Below are positions 53,416 through 64,000 of a stretch of 64,000 nt of DNA, in pieces; position 1 is the first letter of the stretch, and each line of letters begins with the position of its first letter. Under the pieces are notes generated by a model that searched no databases, was not told the origin of the DNA, and saw nothing but the letters and a program-made list of their open reading frames with translations. The stretch covers positions 1,659,718 through 1,723,717 of the forward strand of contig NC_049991.1 in the NCBI RefSeq assembly GCF_000003815.2, in the 5' to 3' direction. The position numbers and the translations under genes were made by a program. Source of the DNA: Branchiostoma floridae. Lineage: Eukaryota > Chordata > Leptocardii > Amphioxiformes > Branchiostomatidae.

Positions 53416-56400
53416 TTGTTGTCAGAATTTTCTTTGTTGTCACTATTGTGGTGAGCTAGTGAATGGTGAAATTTGTAGGCACAACCCTTCATTTAGATGC
53501 TGGTTAATTTCAGGTGGAAGCTATAGACAAAGTAACCGATTCTGAAGAGGTACCTATGTAGTCTAGATGCGTGTGTGTGTGTGTGTGTACATACATGTAT
53601 GTGCGTGTGGGTGCGTGCGTGTCAGTCTGAGTGCGTGCGCGTGTGTGAGGGAGTATGGGTGTGTGTGCATGTGTGTGTTTGTATGTGTCTGTGTGTTTGT
53701 TCCACTTGATAGTAAAGTTACATATATACGTCCACTTAAATGTCCTACTTGCAGTTCTACACCCGCTCTGGAACTGTGGGTAAAGCATAGCTTTTCTTGG
53801 TTGGTAAGAAGTCGAATGCCGACAGGTACACGTGAATGTCCAGTATGCGGACGTATCGGCTACACCATTAACATCTACGTCACCATTGACGTCGTCAGTA
53901 CCCGTGATGGACATCCATGAAGGCTTAGAAAATCTACAATGAATATTGAATCCTTTATCGGTGTTACTTCGTAGCTCCGGGGGTAGGTAAGTTGTACTTT
54001 TTTGGAAAACAGTCTTGTTCTTTCAACCCATGTCCTGTAAAACGACTCCCCTGGCGCTCAAGGTTATACTGCATCTATAAGCAATCCACACAACTTCGAG
54101 CATTTCGAAAGGAAAATTGGAACTATTGATATTTACAAAAAAATAGACATAAACACCGATGTACCGTCAATACTTTCAAGAATATAAATGAAATTTGGCA
54201 ATGTTAACTCCTCAGAACGTAACAATTTATAGGACATATATACTGGGTCACTTTATGATTGTATGGGTAAAATGTAAAGGAAACGTGTCAATTAAGGCAT
54301 AGTATCCCATTTTTTTGTCTGGAAATGTCTTAGATATTATCATTCTTAGTTTTGGATGGTCGCATTTTCAGACACAATGTCAAATAAGTCTCAAAGATCA
54401 AAACCCCTTTGCGAGCCTTTCGCGATTTCCCCATTCCCGAAAAGACGGAAATTTGGCAATTTGACGGTCGTTTTAGTCACTTATCGGAGGCGGCCGAGAG
54501 CGGTACTACAGATTAGGCTCTGATAGGGTATGTGGTTCTGAGTTTTAAAATGTGAAAGCGTACAAGAAATTAGGCTGAAGACCGGTGAAAACTTTCCCAA
54601 ATAGGTTCACACATCTCTTCATACATCTAGAATGACATTTCAGACATTTGTAGACATAAAAAGGATAGATTTTGGAGCGTCGCGCGAGGAGCCCTTGCAA
54701 GACCGTGGCCCGTCAGAAGCGCCACCTATATATTCTTCTAAACATCGCTTGTGATCCGTTATTGCTGGTTTACTTAGGATATAATGCTGATCTATCCGCT
54801 GATTATATTTGACAGCTTTGACATTTTCTTCAACTGTTCATATAATTGGTCACTTCTTGTATGATGAACATGATGGACATCAGACCACAAAGTAATATAA
54901 CAAGCGAATACTGCGCCTGTAAAACATAAATGGATTTAACTAAACTACTGTGTTCTGTTCCTATAAATTTCGTGTTGACTCCGATAACCTGTTTGTAACA
55001 GAAGAAAAGATGGCGAACCTTTAAAGCACATTTTGGTTGGAAAACAGACATAAAAACATGTACATGACCATGTACATGTACACAGCACTGTATAAGTATA
55101 TATGTACATGAGTAGAGTAGGAGGACTAGTTGGGATCGCTCCTCTTGAAATTAACTCATAGTACGAGCTTCAATCAGCTTACTGTCACGTTGGGTTTGTC
55201 TAACGAATTACTAGTATTTCACTGCAGCGCGTGTAGCGATTCATCTATGAACTGCAGCAAAACCTTGACATTTTCTTCCCCTTCGAACTTTGTACTGAAC
55301 ATGCCTTTGGTGAGTTACAAGATGGAACGCAACTGCCTAGAAACGGAAAGCTTTTTGATACCTGCATGATCTGAACCAAGCTCGTGCCCCTTTACACTTT
55401 GGAATAAGGAAGGTCTATCCTACAATCATTGTCTCTATGTCTTCAAATTAAACACGTCTTGGCCACCTCTTAATGGTCCTTAAGGCTTATTATTTGTACC
55501 CTAATGAGGAAAATCACCACAAGGGGTCCAACCCGTGTTACATTAATCATTATCATGTTGTCAATCCGCATAGTTGTCCAAACGTCCCCACATCTACAAT
55601 CACTACCATATAACGATAACACATTCCTTCGCATGGTTTGTACAGTATACGTCTACTGTGTACCTATACAGTAGTCATTACTAGACAGGGGACAAACACA
55701 AGTGAATTATCTACTACTCGCGACCACTTCAATCTAATATTTCAGCTGCCGGAAAGATAAAACCTGCCAAGCCAAAACATATACTCCCTTTGTTCGCCGC
55801 TGACAATGTCAAGCCATGCGTATCTACACAAGACAGGTATGCGACAGGTAGTGTTTCTCGGGAGAGAAAAGACGAGGTGGTCGGATGACATTTCGCCGTG
55901 AGCGATAGCTTGCAAGGTACCCTGACGCTATTGTGCTATAGTTAGTAAGGTTCCCCTTAGCGAAGATAAATGTTTCTGCAGATCGGTAGCTGATTGGTTG
56001 TTGGTTGGGAACCGTGCTTTGTTGTGGGTGGCCAAGTGAACCGGGACTGGTGGATTGTAGGCTAGAAGGGTCCTGAAGGCGAGAGTGAGTTACAATCGGA
56101 ATTTTGGAGCTACTGGTGCATGAAAGTCGCCTGGATACGTGCTCGTGTCGTGCGACGACCCACACGGAGGCGTCCTAGCTTGGCAGAACGACCCTTGACA
56201 ACGTAGGGAGTTCGGACGCATTCACCGTGGTTTTTACGACACCTGCCCCTGTTCCAGTTGTGTTGACACAACTAAATACGTGCGTCCTTCTACACGGCAG
56301 CACAATCGGGAGGGGAAACCTAACCTGGCCGCGAGGTTATCTGAACACTACGTGCCTCGTGACGACTTCAACACCTTTTTAGAAGAACACACAATAAGGA

Positions 56401-56563
56401 ATCCGTATGCAGTCTTCTGAAGGAACGCAAACTTACAGCGGTTTGTTTGCTCACATGTTTACCTTGCGCATCTTTAAGTTCTGACAACAAGGTACTCACG
56501 CCTTCTCGGTAGTCTTTTCGTGCGTAAGAAGGACTTATAGTTTCTTATGATATCCTAGACGCC
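53416..56563. other. Intergenic region between iRhom and the 316-aa gene
   Basis: No supported exon. GT-rich microsatellite at the left; TGTACATG repeats near 55055-55085; a moderately GC-rich stretch from about 55800 probably holds the promoter and 5' UTR of the next gene. Confidence 0.45.
53569..53705. repeat. GT-rich microsatellite
   Basis: (GT)10 followed by imperfect GTGTGTGC/GTGCGTGC repeats; the overlapping ORFs on both strands are artefacts. Confidence 0.9.
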
Positions 56564-56638
56564 ATGACAGGCCAGAACAACACCACGACGTCGGTGTCCG
56601 GGTGCCGTCCGGACACAACTGGACATCCAAACAAGTGA
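56564..56638 (+). CDS. Upstream ORF, 24 codons, before the 316-aa gene
   Basis: ATG in a strong context (GACGCCATGA), reading MTGQNNTTTSVSG and ending TGA at 56636, 70 bp before the main ATG. If the transcript includes it, it may dampen translation of the main ORF. It could also be chance, or the first exon of something else. Confidence 0.3.
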   Translation: MTGQNNTTTSVSGCRPDTTGHPNK

Positions 56639-56708
56639 CCGCTTCATCAAACAAGTCAGGTACGTCGTCTAAACAGTTCCAACTGAACGCTACTCTTGAG
56701 TGTAAACG

Positions 56709-57659
56709 ATGCCAGGCCCGGGAATGACCATGACGAAGGCTATAAAGATTCCCCAGAGCAAGGTGACCTTTGCCGAGTACAGTAGGGAGTCAGAGGACCT
56801 GATAAACTTGAGTTCGAAAAACGGCGCGGAGGGAAAAGTGACGGAAATGCTCCCCGGAAAAAGCAGCTTATCTCGGATTATCCTACATGACAACGTCAGT
56901 CAGAAGAGGTTATTAGACATGAAACTTTCCGTCATCAACAACCAAGAGAGAAGAAACGACAGTCTGTTTAACCACTACAAGAAAACCTTCATCACAAGAC
57001 TGGAGAGAAAACAGAAGACGTGGATCAAGGAGGACAATTATGTGAGGAAGAACTTGAGTTTCCCGGCCTTAGCGACGTCTTATTCGGCTTGGGAAGGAGG
57101 AGAGTCTCCTAGGAAGAAGCTTTTTGACTCTTCTTCGTACCCCTATAACGAACTGTCGGTGACAGTGCGAAGACTACACACACAGCCGGCCCCACAGATC
57201 CAAACAGACCGCGAGGAGTTACCCAGACTCGCCACGGTACCGATACAAACCAAGCGGCACAGTTACGGCAGCCGCCCGCCCAAATCGCACCGCGGCGACG
57301 ACAGCCCCCGCGACAACAGCAAACAAAATCTCCCCAAGCTTCCGACGATAAAGTCCACGGAAACCTTACGGGGCGTAGCTATGCCCACGGGGGAAGGTAC
57401 AAAGACTTCTCGGCAAAACGGATGGGTTGGCAAGAAGCTAACGGACAAAGGAGCTTCGAAGAACGCTTTCCTACAAGACGATAGGTTTGCACGACTAGCT
57501 GCCTTGTTGCAACCGGTGAAAAATTTCCCGCGCTTGGCTGTGATCAGGGAGTCTGAGAGAGGGGGGAAAGACTCATCGTCTGGGAGTAGCATAGTTGACT
57601 CCGATTACAGTTTGACTGGTAGTCAAAAAGTCTTACACCAAGCGGTCAAGCACTACTAA
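56709..57659 (+). CDS. Uncharacterised basic protein, 316 aa, single coding exon
   Basis: Complete ORF, by far the longest in the window. The start is supported by an in-frame TAA at 56703-56705 and an A at -3. No signal peptide, membrane helix or known catalytic motif is visible. The protein is polar and basic. Visible segments are MTMTKAIKIPQSKVTFAEYS near the N-terminus; a helical, charged stretch with FITRLERKQKTWIKEDNYVRK (about 94-114); a proline/serine-rich, probably disordered middle (about 130-240) with SRPPKSHRGDDSPRDN; and a short amphipathic block, DDRFARLAALLQPV. Codon use is GC-richer than the surroundings, which argues for a real gene. I do not recognise the family. A 24-codon uORF lies just upstream, and paired poly(A) signals are at 58876-58894. 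It could be an intron-poor lineage-specific gene or an old retrocopy. Confidence 0.72.
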   Translation: MPGPGMTMTKAIKIPQSKVTFAEYSRESEDLINLSSKNGAEGKVTEMLPGKSSLSRIILHDNVSQKRLLDMKLSVINNQERRNDSLFNHYKKTFITRLERKQKTWIKEDNYVRKNLSFPALATSYSAWEGGESPRKKLFDSSSYPYNELSVTVRRLHTQPAPQIQTDREELPRLATVPIQTKRHSYGSRPPKSHRGDDSPRDNSKQNLPKLPTIKSTETLRGVAMPTGEGTKTSRQNGWVGKKLTDKGASKNAFLQDDRFARLAALLQPVKNFPRLAVIRESERGGKDSSSGSSIVDSDYSLTGSQKVLHQAVKHY

Positions 57660-58910
57660 ACTGTTACGGTGTACCGTCCAACATGGGGGATACACGATAC
57701 CGTACTGTTGATCGTTAGTTGTTTTCTAAACTTCTGCTGTTGCTAAATTTGTCACAAAGTGAAACGGTAGGACCAGATGTCAACACAAAGTTTGGACGAC
57801 ATCTTTTAAGGAAAAATGGAGACTCATATTGAGTTAAAGAACATTCTTAGCAGTGACTTTAAGATAAATTTTGTACACCTGTTCTTTTTACGTCAACGGG
57901 TGTCAAACTTTTTGAAACCACTGTTTTGGACTTTCAGGATGACGTTTAAAACTGGACCAAACTTGAGAGACACGATGCTCTTTGCCTATGAATGACCTGA
58001 GTATGAAATTTTACATGATGCCAAAAGAAAGTTAGAAGACCTATTTTTAGAACTATGTACTATGTACCGATAGACACACCATGTATATTCAATGCGTAGA
58101 CGCACAAATTTTGTTCATTTTTTACACCGGTGTTGTTATGCAACGATTCTTTCTCTCACCTGTAATTATGTGAACTGAAAAAATTACAGTCAAATGTAGA
58201 ATGTTGTATGTATCTTCATAAGGTTATCAACTACATCACTACAGCTGACACCAAAGAAATGTAAATTAATTGCTGCTATATTGTGTAATTCTATCTGTAC
58301 ATGAATTATGAATTGTACATATTTTGAATTGTTAATAACGTACCAATATTTGCCATAAACGTGGTAGATGGTACACAATGTAAAATGTTACTACATTATT
58401 AGTTTTCTTCATACAAAACTTCTCGTTAAAGTTTTTGTCAGAGACATCTATCTATGTACAAACATTAAAAGCTGTCAAACTGTTGTCGTTTTGTATGATT
58501 GAAAATCGTCTATGTAAATTTACGATGTTTACGGATGATTTTGAACTTAGTATTTGTTTTAGTTGTATGTCTGTTTTGCCCGTGCACGGTAGCGAAAAAT
58601 GTCGGCATTGTTTCTGCTTCTCAACGCGACGTTTTGCCTTTCATAGCTAACAAAGACAAGCAAAACCTATCCATGGTGAAGTTTACCTCTCCAACAAAGA
58701 GCCACCGTGGTTGCAAAATCTCGGATTTCTTTCTCTTTTGTTTGGAGAGAAGAGGTAACAAAGATTTGACTCTTGTGTTACGTGTTAGAGAGAGGGGAGT
58801 GAGCAAAGTTCACGTAGGCAAGGGGTGACAAAAGACAAGGGCTGATAGACTCCCCCACGCGCTGTTTTTTAAGCAAATAAACACGAAGAATAAAAATCAT
58901 CTCTAGGATT
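57660..58910 (+). other. Probable 3' UTR of the 316-aa gene
   Basis: AT-rich, no convincing conserved coding. AATAAA occurs at 58876-58881 and 58889-58894. The 109-codon ORF at 58499-58828 begins with a hydrophobic stretch but lies inside this region and is not called. Confidence 0.4.
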
Positions 58911-61057
58911 CTGTTGCGCAGTGAACGGGGTCACTGCGACACCTTATTAGAAAAACATAATGTCGACGCTTTTCTTGTTTTTGTACAGTCTTTAAGAGGG
59001 GATAAAGAAATACTATAAAGTGATGGTACCAATCACCTTCTAGGTCACTGAACAATATGTCTACTTACTAGGACGATTTATGCAGGAAAATATGTTTTTA
59101 TAGCCCCCTTCGCAGACTTAAAAAGAGCGCTGATTCAAGATTTTCAACATAGAACATGTTTTCTAGTGATGAGATTTGGAGTTTTGCCGCGCCTAGTCCA
59201 AAAATAAACACCGACTCTCCTAGTCTCCTAGCCTTCAAAAGGGGCTACAAATATATACTATATATACTCCTAGTATAGGAGTTTCAAAGAGCGGAGACGA
59301 CAAAATAAAGCGCCTAACAACAAGCTTCAAGTCAAAGTTTATTATGTATATAGCAAAGGGACATTAAATGTTGAGTATATGATAATAATAGAACCACTTG
59401 AACAGAATTTACGACTTAAAATACAAGCAATCAAAACAACCCGTTTCCTGTTATCATATCAGGCGATATTGCGTTAATTGTGAGATAATGGTTTCAGCAC
59501 TTGTTAATGTTTAACTTTTAAAGTTTATGGTAGCCAACATATAATTACATAAATATTTGTTCTTGTTCCTAAGTCTTTCTTCATACTTTTAGTCCGAAAA
59601 TGCAATACTCCTTTACTATGATTCACAACTTTGCTCTTTCTGTTTGTAACGTTACATTTTTAATCTAAATTTTCCGTCATTTCCGTCGTTTCTACTTTTT
59701 CTTTTTGTCCATTTTGTATGTATTGCATGCGTACCTAAGACATGGGCACGGATTTTGCTGTGAAAGAAAGCTTAAAAAAGTGATAGCAACAGCAACGCAC
59801 CAGGCCACTACTATACAAAAATCACCCTGTGTATAACTTGGTGCCACCTGTTTAAACAAATCGCACGGTTAGGGATTAGAGTAAACGTGTACCGTGTATG
59901 CTGTATTGCCCCGTTCACAATTGCTGCCTATGTACAACCCACTTCACTAGCCAAATAAATCACAAATACATTAGGTCATAAAGTCATCACAGGTACAAGC
60001 ACTTCAGATAAGCTACCAAATCCGGAGGCTAATATGGCTAAATACGCATCTAAGCTACAGGTCGACTCTAAAGAACTACGCACTGTATTTGCGTTGTGTG
60101 GAGTAATTTAGTGTAAAAATAGAAGGTGTGTCACGAAAACAAATTTCCTTGTACTACAACGTTGTTTGTCGAAGAAGAAGTTAAAAAAAATTAAAATAAG
60201 GAAACTTTTTTCTCACAAAAAGTAAAAATTGAATGCCAAGAATTCTTCACTGGAGTTAGAAACGGACAAGTTTGGTTAGTCTATTAACCTATGTATATAG
60301 TGGTGGATCAACCGATAAGCTAGTTGTCGTTACCAAACAGAAAGACCTTTCTTCAGATATGGGTGTTTGGGTTGTTTGTTTGCGTTGGTAGCGGCGAAAC
60401 GACTTCATTATTGTTTAATGGCCTGATAGAGGAAGTAATCTACTGGCATGGACTAAAAGTATATATTTGTTATTGTATGTACCAGTGTACTTGGTGTAAA
60501 CGTTTATGTTCACTGAATGACACTATTCTTGTTACAGATAGTAAGAAAATGTTGTATTTTGGTGTCATTTACACTTCCGTTCCATGTATATTTTTCGTAT
60601 TTCATCAATTACCATGGTATTATTTCTTACCATGTACAATCATTATTATTCTCTGATTTGTTATTATTCTGTATTACTGTATTACGTTTTCAGAGAGAAA
60701 ATATTTGTATGACATTTCATGCTAGCCTCCACCAGGCATTCCTACGGGCGTGCGGGGATCGTAGAATTCGGAAAAAGAAATCGTGAAATTGGCCAGAGGT
60801 GTCAGTCAATGCTTAGGTTCATGCGCTATCCTGGTGTCCAGCCGCATTATAGCTCCCGAGTCTCTTCTGTCCTCCACGCAAATACGGACAGAAGAGACTC
60901 GGAAGCTGTAATACGGCTGGACACCAGGCTATTCATGCGCGGCCGACCAACTCCTCTGGTAGCAAACTTCCCTGGCAAATTATTCTCCCTGGTATAGTCT
61001 GGTAGAGACTAATTTCATTTCATGCCTTCCTGAAAGATAAAAAGTGCCAAAGCCCTA
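58911..61057. other. Intergenic region, no gene seen
   Basis: AT-rich. AATAAA on the minus strand (TTTATT, 59338) hints at a 3' end of an unseen minus-strand transcript, but no exon could be supported. Confidence 0.4.
60829..60930. mobile_element. Short hairpin element, 43-bp arms
   Basis: CCTGGTGTCCAGCCG...CCGAGTCTCTTCTGTCC and its inverse surround a 10-13 bp loop (60873-60885). The arms differ at only a few positions. Confidence 0.85.
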
Positions 61058-61945
61058 TAACATCCATTGGCATAATACCGGTCGGTTTATTGCAATTTCT
61101 CAAGCAATGCTAATTTGGCAAATGATCAACGCATCATTTTCTCCAGTTACATGTTGCTTTTACAGCTTACCTTTGCCACTTCTTCTGTGTAAATTATTTT
61201 GTCTCTCTGGTCCTGCTAAAAACATAATATCGTAATTGGAACACACCGCGGAATTGCACGGAGAACGGGCGCGTGGTTGGAAGGGGGTGCACTTTACCGG
61301 TCGAACGAAACACGGCACAATAACTGCCGCTATGTACCTTTATTCATCCTCTGTTGTTCCTTTCTTTCCTGTTAGTAGTTGCACAAAACAAAAATCTGCA
61401 TGAGCATACAAAAAGTCATGAGAAAATGGGCGTATACTGACAAGAATTTTCATTTAATTTTGGTCCGTCACAACCGGTATGACGTAAAACTTTACTGCTG
61501 GCCGTAGCATTAAAAATGGCGGGAAAATGGCGGCGTACGTTCAATTTGACCCATTCAGCCGTAGATCCGGGCGATAATGCAACGGTTCCTCACACTTTTA
61601 CACGAGTTGTAGGTCACCAAAAGAAATTCAAGATTGCTGTTGAATCATGCTCGTCTTGTGCCGTGAGCACATGTGATTATTATCTACAAATCTGGCGATG
61701 AACGTGACAGTGTGTTTGTCCCACGACGAGCTCGCCTGCCCCGAAAATGACCTGAAAACTTTTGGCCTTGTTGTCTTCGAATGCATTGTTATCGATGCTT
61801 TGTAAATTATGTATTGGACACCTAGATGTCTGAAGTGTTCATACCTCAGAAATAACTATTGTTGAATGTGTAGATCTCTTTAAGTTCCACTATTTTAAAT
61901 CGACCGGTATAAGGCTTATGACCGGTATTATGCCAATGCATGTTA
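61058..61945. mobile_element. 888-bp TIR element upstream of the last gene
   Basis: TAACATCCATTGGCATAATACCGGTC at 61058-61083 and its inverse at 61920-61945 differ at one base. TA at both ends suggests a TA target. No transposase is visible inside. Confidence 0.8.
61500..61610 (+). promoter_or_regulatory. CpG-rich block with two ATGGCGG boxes
   Basis: AAAATGGCGGGAAAATGGCGGCG resembles YY1-type promoter boxes. It lies within a TIR-bounded element 0.7 kb upstream of the exon at 62276. Short open frames start at both ATGs, but no donor or family match was seen. Confidence 0.2.
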
Positions 61946-62275
61946 CACCACCTTTCCCCCACATGAGCTGAAGCCCTGCACGTCGCACTTGTTGCACGGA
62001 GTCCAAATTTGCATATCAATAGCAGGTGGTTCCGTCTGACAGGTGCCTGGAGAACAGGTGGTCTGCAGTTATCAAACCAACCGCTAGGCGACGCGCCTCG
62101 GGGCTATAGCAACACCCACCACAACCCTGCACAGCTGGTGTTACCGGAGAAAGACGCTGATATGCCCCGTCTTTAGAAAAGACAACGCCGTCAGATCATC
62201 GTCAGATTGCACTGATAAACAGACGTTCCTTTTAATCGGGGTCGGTGCAAACCCACAGCTTTTCTCTTCTCCGAG

Positions 62276-62446
62276 ATGTCGCAAGCTAAAGGTGGTGGCG
62301 GGAAGCCGGCGGTGGCGGCGGCGGGCCCAAGTACCAACCCGGCCCGTGTAGCGTCCGGCCGGACTCCGATAAACACCAACGCTAAACACCCTGAACAGTG
62401 GACTCTGCTGAACGACTGGAACATGGAGAAACGAGAACAGTACGAG
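62276..62446 (+). CDS. First coding exon of an unidentified gene (partial, continues past window)
   Basis: 57 codons from ATG to a good donor (GAG|GTAAGA), ending phase 0. An in-frame TAA at 62216-62218 and no intervening ATG fix the start; G is at -3. The N-terminal half is low-complexity Gly/Ala/Pro (KGGGGKPAVAAAG). The second half looks like folded or coiled protein: KHPEQWTLLNDWNMEKREQY. The sequence is GC-rich and CpG-rich upstream, as in a promoter-proximal exon. The family is not recognised. The remaining 1.55 kb of the window would be its first intron; no second exon was found. Confidence 0.65.
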
Positions 62447-64000
62447 GTAAGATATAAAGAAACAACAAGACAATTGCACAGTCCATTGCACTTTTAGCTA
62501 TTGCAAGAGGACAGCATAGCTGCCTTCTGAATTTTTCGAAATTTCAACCATGCAAAACATTAACAGTACATAAGAAAGACGACTGACACCATTGTCAAAC
62601 AAGTCTTACAGCTTTCTGAGCGATTTACATGGATTTAAAGAAGAAAAACTTTGACGACATCACCATAGCAATACTACATGTATTATTCATGCATACTTTG
62701 AAAGCTTTTGCAGATACAATAGTGTACGGAGAATAGAAGAATTGATTTTGTTTTAATGAAAAATGATACTCAGTTCCGAAAGAGGGGTAATTTTAATCAT
62801 CAATCAAAAGTATGAATGTTGTGCATTCTTATACTAACAAATCTATCATTATAAAGACTGTATACATAGAGATTCAAGGGGAAAGATTCAATATAAAAGG
62901 CTGTTTGTCTGGACAAGGGTGAAAAGAAAATTGTTTTGTTAGTCGCCACAATAGAAGAAATGATCGATGCATGCACCATTTCACGTGAAGGGCGCTTGTG
63001 TGCACACTCAAAATGCCGGGGCGCAATTTACCGAACTGTTCACCACCTATTTGCCATTCCTTTCAATAATAACACCTTTTGTGTGTGTCCAAGGCTTTCG
63101 AACAGGACCTGACATCCAGTCCGACAATTCAAGAAAAAAAGCACGCTTCAAAAATAAACGCAGAGTAAATATTTGAACAAATTGTGGAATGGGGATTCAA
63201 TGTATCAGAGTAAACATAGACGCTCCATTCTTGGCGGGCGGCCATGATTACATGGCGACGGGCGCCATTGTTTTCTTTGTTTATGTTGGACGGGTAAAGT
63301 TACTAATTATGGAGATGTGAAAGCTATACACTGTTCGGAGCACGGACTGGCTTGGAAAGTACTAATTGATTGGAGATTATTTGATTCAAATGGTCGGAAA
63401 AGTGGTAGTTCTTTGCCCTCTTGCCTCGCTTAGTTCGTGAATCTTTTACGGTTCAAACTTTTACTCACAATTGGTGACGCCCCTTTTTTGAAAAACAAAC
63501 AATACATTCCTATCACCCATTCCCTAACTGTGTCAGAGAGATAAGTTGCATGATCAATTTCTCAAATCCGGTATACTGTTTCTAGTTATCTGCTTACAGC
63601 GATGAGAACACAATCAACGAAAACAAGATGCTCAAAACAAGAAAACTTAGTCAGAAGTTTGTTCTCAGTGAAAGACAAACAAATACATGTACCATAAATA
63701 GAAAGGCAACTTTTTTTTTTCACAAAAATGCAGAATGCTTTCCTCGTAGTCTTTTGTCAAGTTACTCGTAGACAATACTATAGCATAAGGCTTGCCCTAT
63801 AGTATTGTGTGCAATTTAAAACACAAACAAAAAAGGTATCAACATAAAGAGCTACTAGTAATATATAACCTACGCTGTGATTGGATAATGACAGAAAAAA
63901 TAAAGAAAAAGACCACACCAACAAAAATTTTGTTTTCCGTTGTATCGAAGACATACATCTTTCACAGAGTACACATTGCACAACGTAAAGTAACCCCAAC
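62447..64000 (+). other. Probable first intron of the unidentified gene
   Basis: AT-rich, without supported exons. It contains a 12-bp-stem hairpin at 63773-63808 (ACAATACTATAG and its complement). Confidence 0.35.

Noticed and set aside
53510-53914. 134-codon minus-strand and 117-codon plus-strand ORFs
   Set aside because: Both are translations of a GT microsatellite (His/Thr and Cys/Val runs).
58499-58828. 109-codon ORF with a hydrophobic, signal-like start
   Set aside because: Lies in the probable 3' UTR of the 316-aa gene, poor codon character after residue 35, overlapping frames on both strands.
61516-61701. Possible first exon starting at ATGGCGG
   Set aside because: Frames end quickly or lack a donor in frame, and the region is inside a TIR element.
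62141-62491. 116-codon minus-strand ORF over the last gene's first exon
   Set aside because: Antisense shadow of the CpG-rich plus-strand exon, which has the start, upstream stop and donor.

Overview
The window is intron-rich animal DNA, most like a cephalochordate (amphioxus, Branchiostoma-like). This is inferred from one clearly recognisable chordate-type gene, very long repeat-filled introns, and many small palindromic DNA transposons; no database search was possible. Only about 4 kb of the 64 kb is convincingly coding.

The main gene is an inactive rhomboid protein (iRhom, RHBDF family) on the + strand. Seventeen coding exons run from 18909 to 50750. Every exon has an AG acceptor and GT donor, and the phases add up to a continuous 918-codon frame (911 if an alternative donor in exon 6 is used). 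The protein has the iRhom order: cytoplasmic N-terminus with basic/serine motifs, conserved N-terminal homology block, first membrane segment, cysteine-rich luminal iRhom domain, and a six-helix rhomboid core whose catalytic serine is lost (GPAGAHFG) while the helix-6 histidine stays. Four early symmetric-phase boundaries enclose a 30-nt microexon and two duplicated exons. A 5' non-coding exon must lie upstream of 18857. The 3' UTR probably runs to a poly(A) signal at 53391.

Two more coding units lie downstream on the + strand. One is a single-exon ORF of 316 codons (56709-57659) of unknown family, with an upstream stop, a 24-codon uORF and poly(A) signals near 58876. The other is the first exon (62276-62446, 57 codons, good donor) of a gene that continues beyond the window.

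The rest is repeats: at least eight copies of a TAACGCTAGTTCACC-type inverted-repeat MITE (two carrying nested insertions), three hAT-like CAGGGxTC MITEs with different cores in 3.7 kb, a dimer of a TACAGTCAAACC element, a 654-bp TTAA-flanked palindrome, a dead Tc1/mariner transposon, a 3.46-kb TIR element with a 7/8-bp target duplication at 10915-14376, tRNA-derived SINEs, a tandem tRNA-like repeat, and several minisatellites (37, 97, 165, 166 and 188 bp units). No CRISPR array, rRNA or intact tRNA gene was seen.
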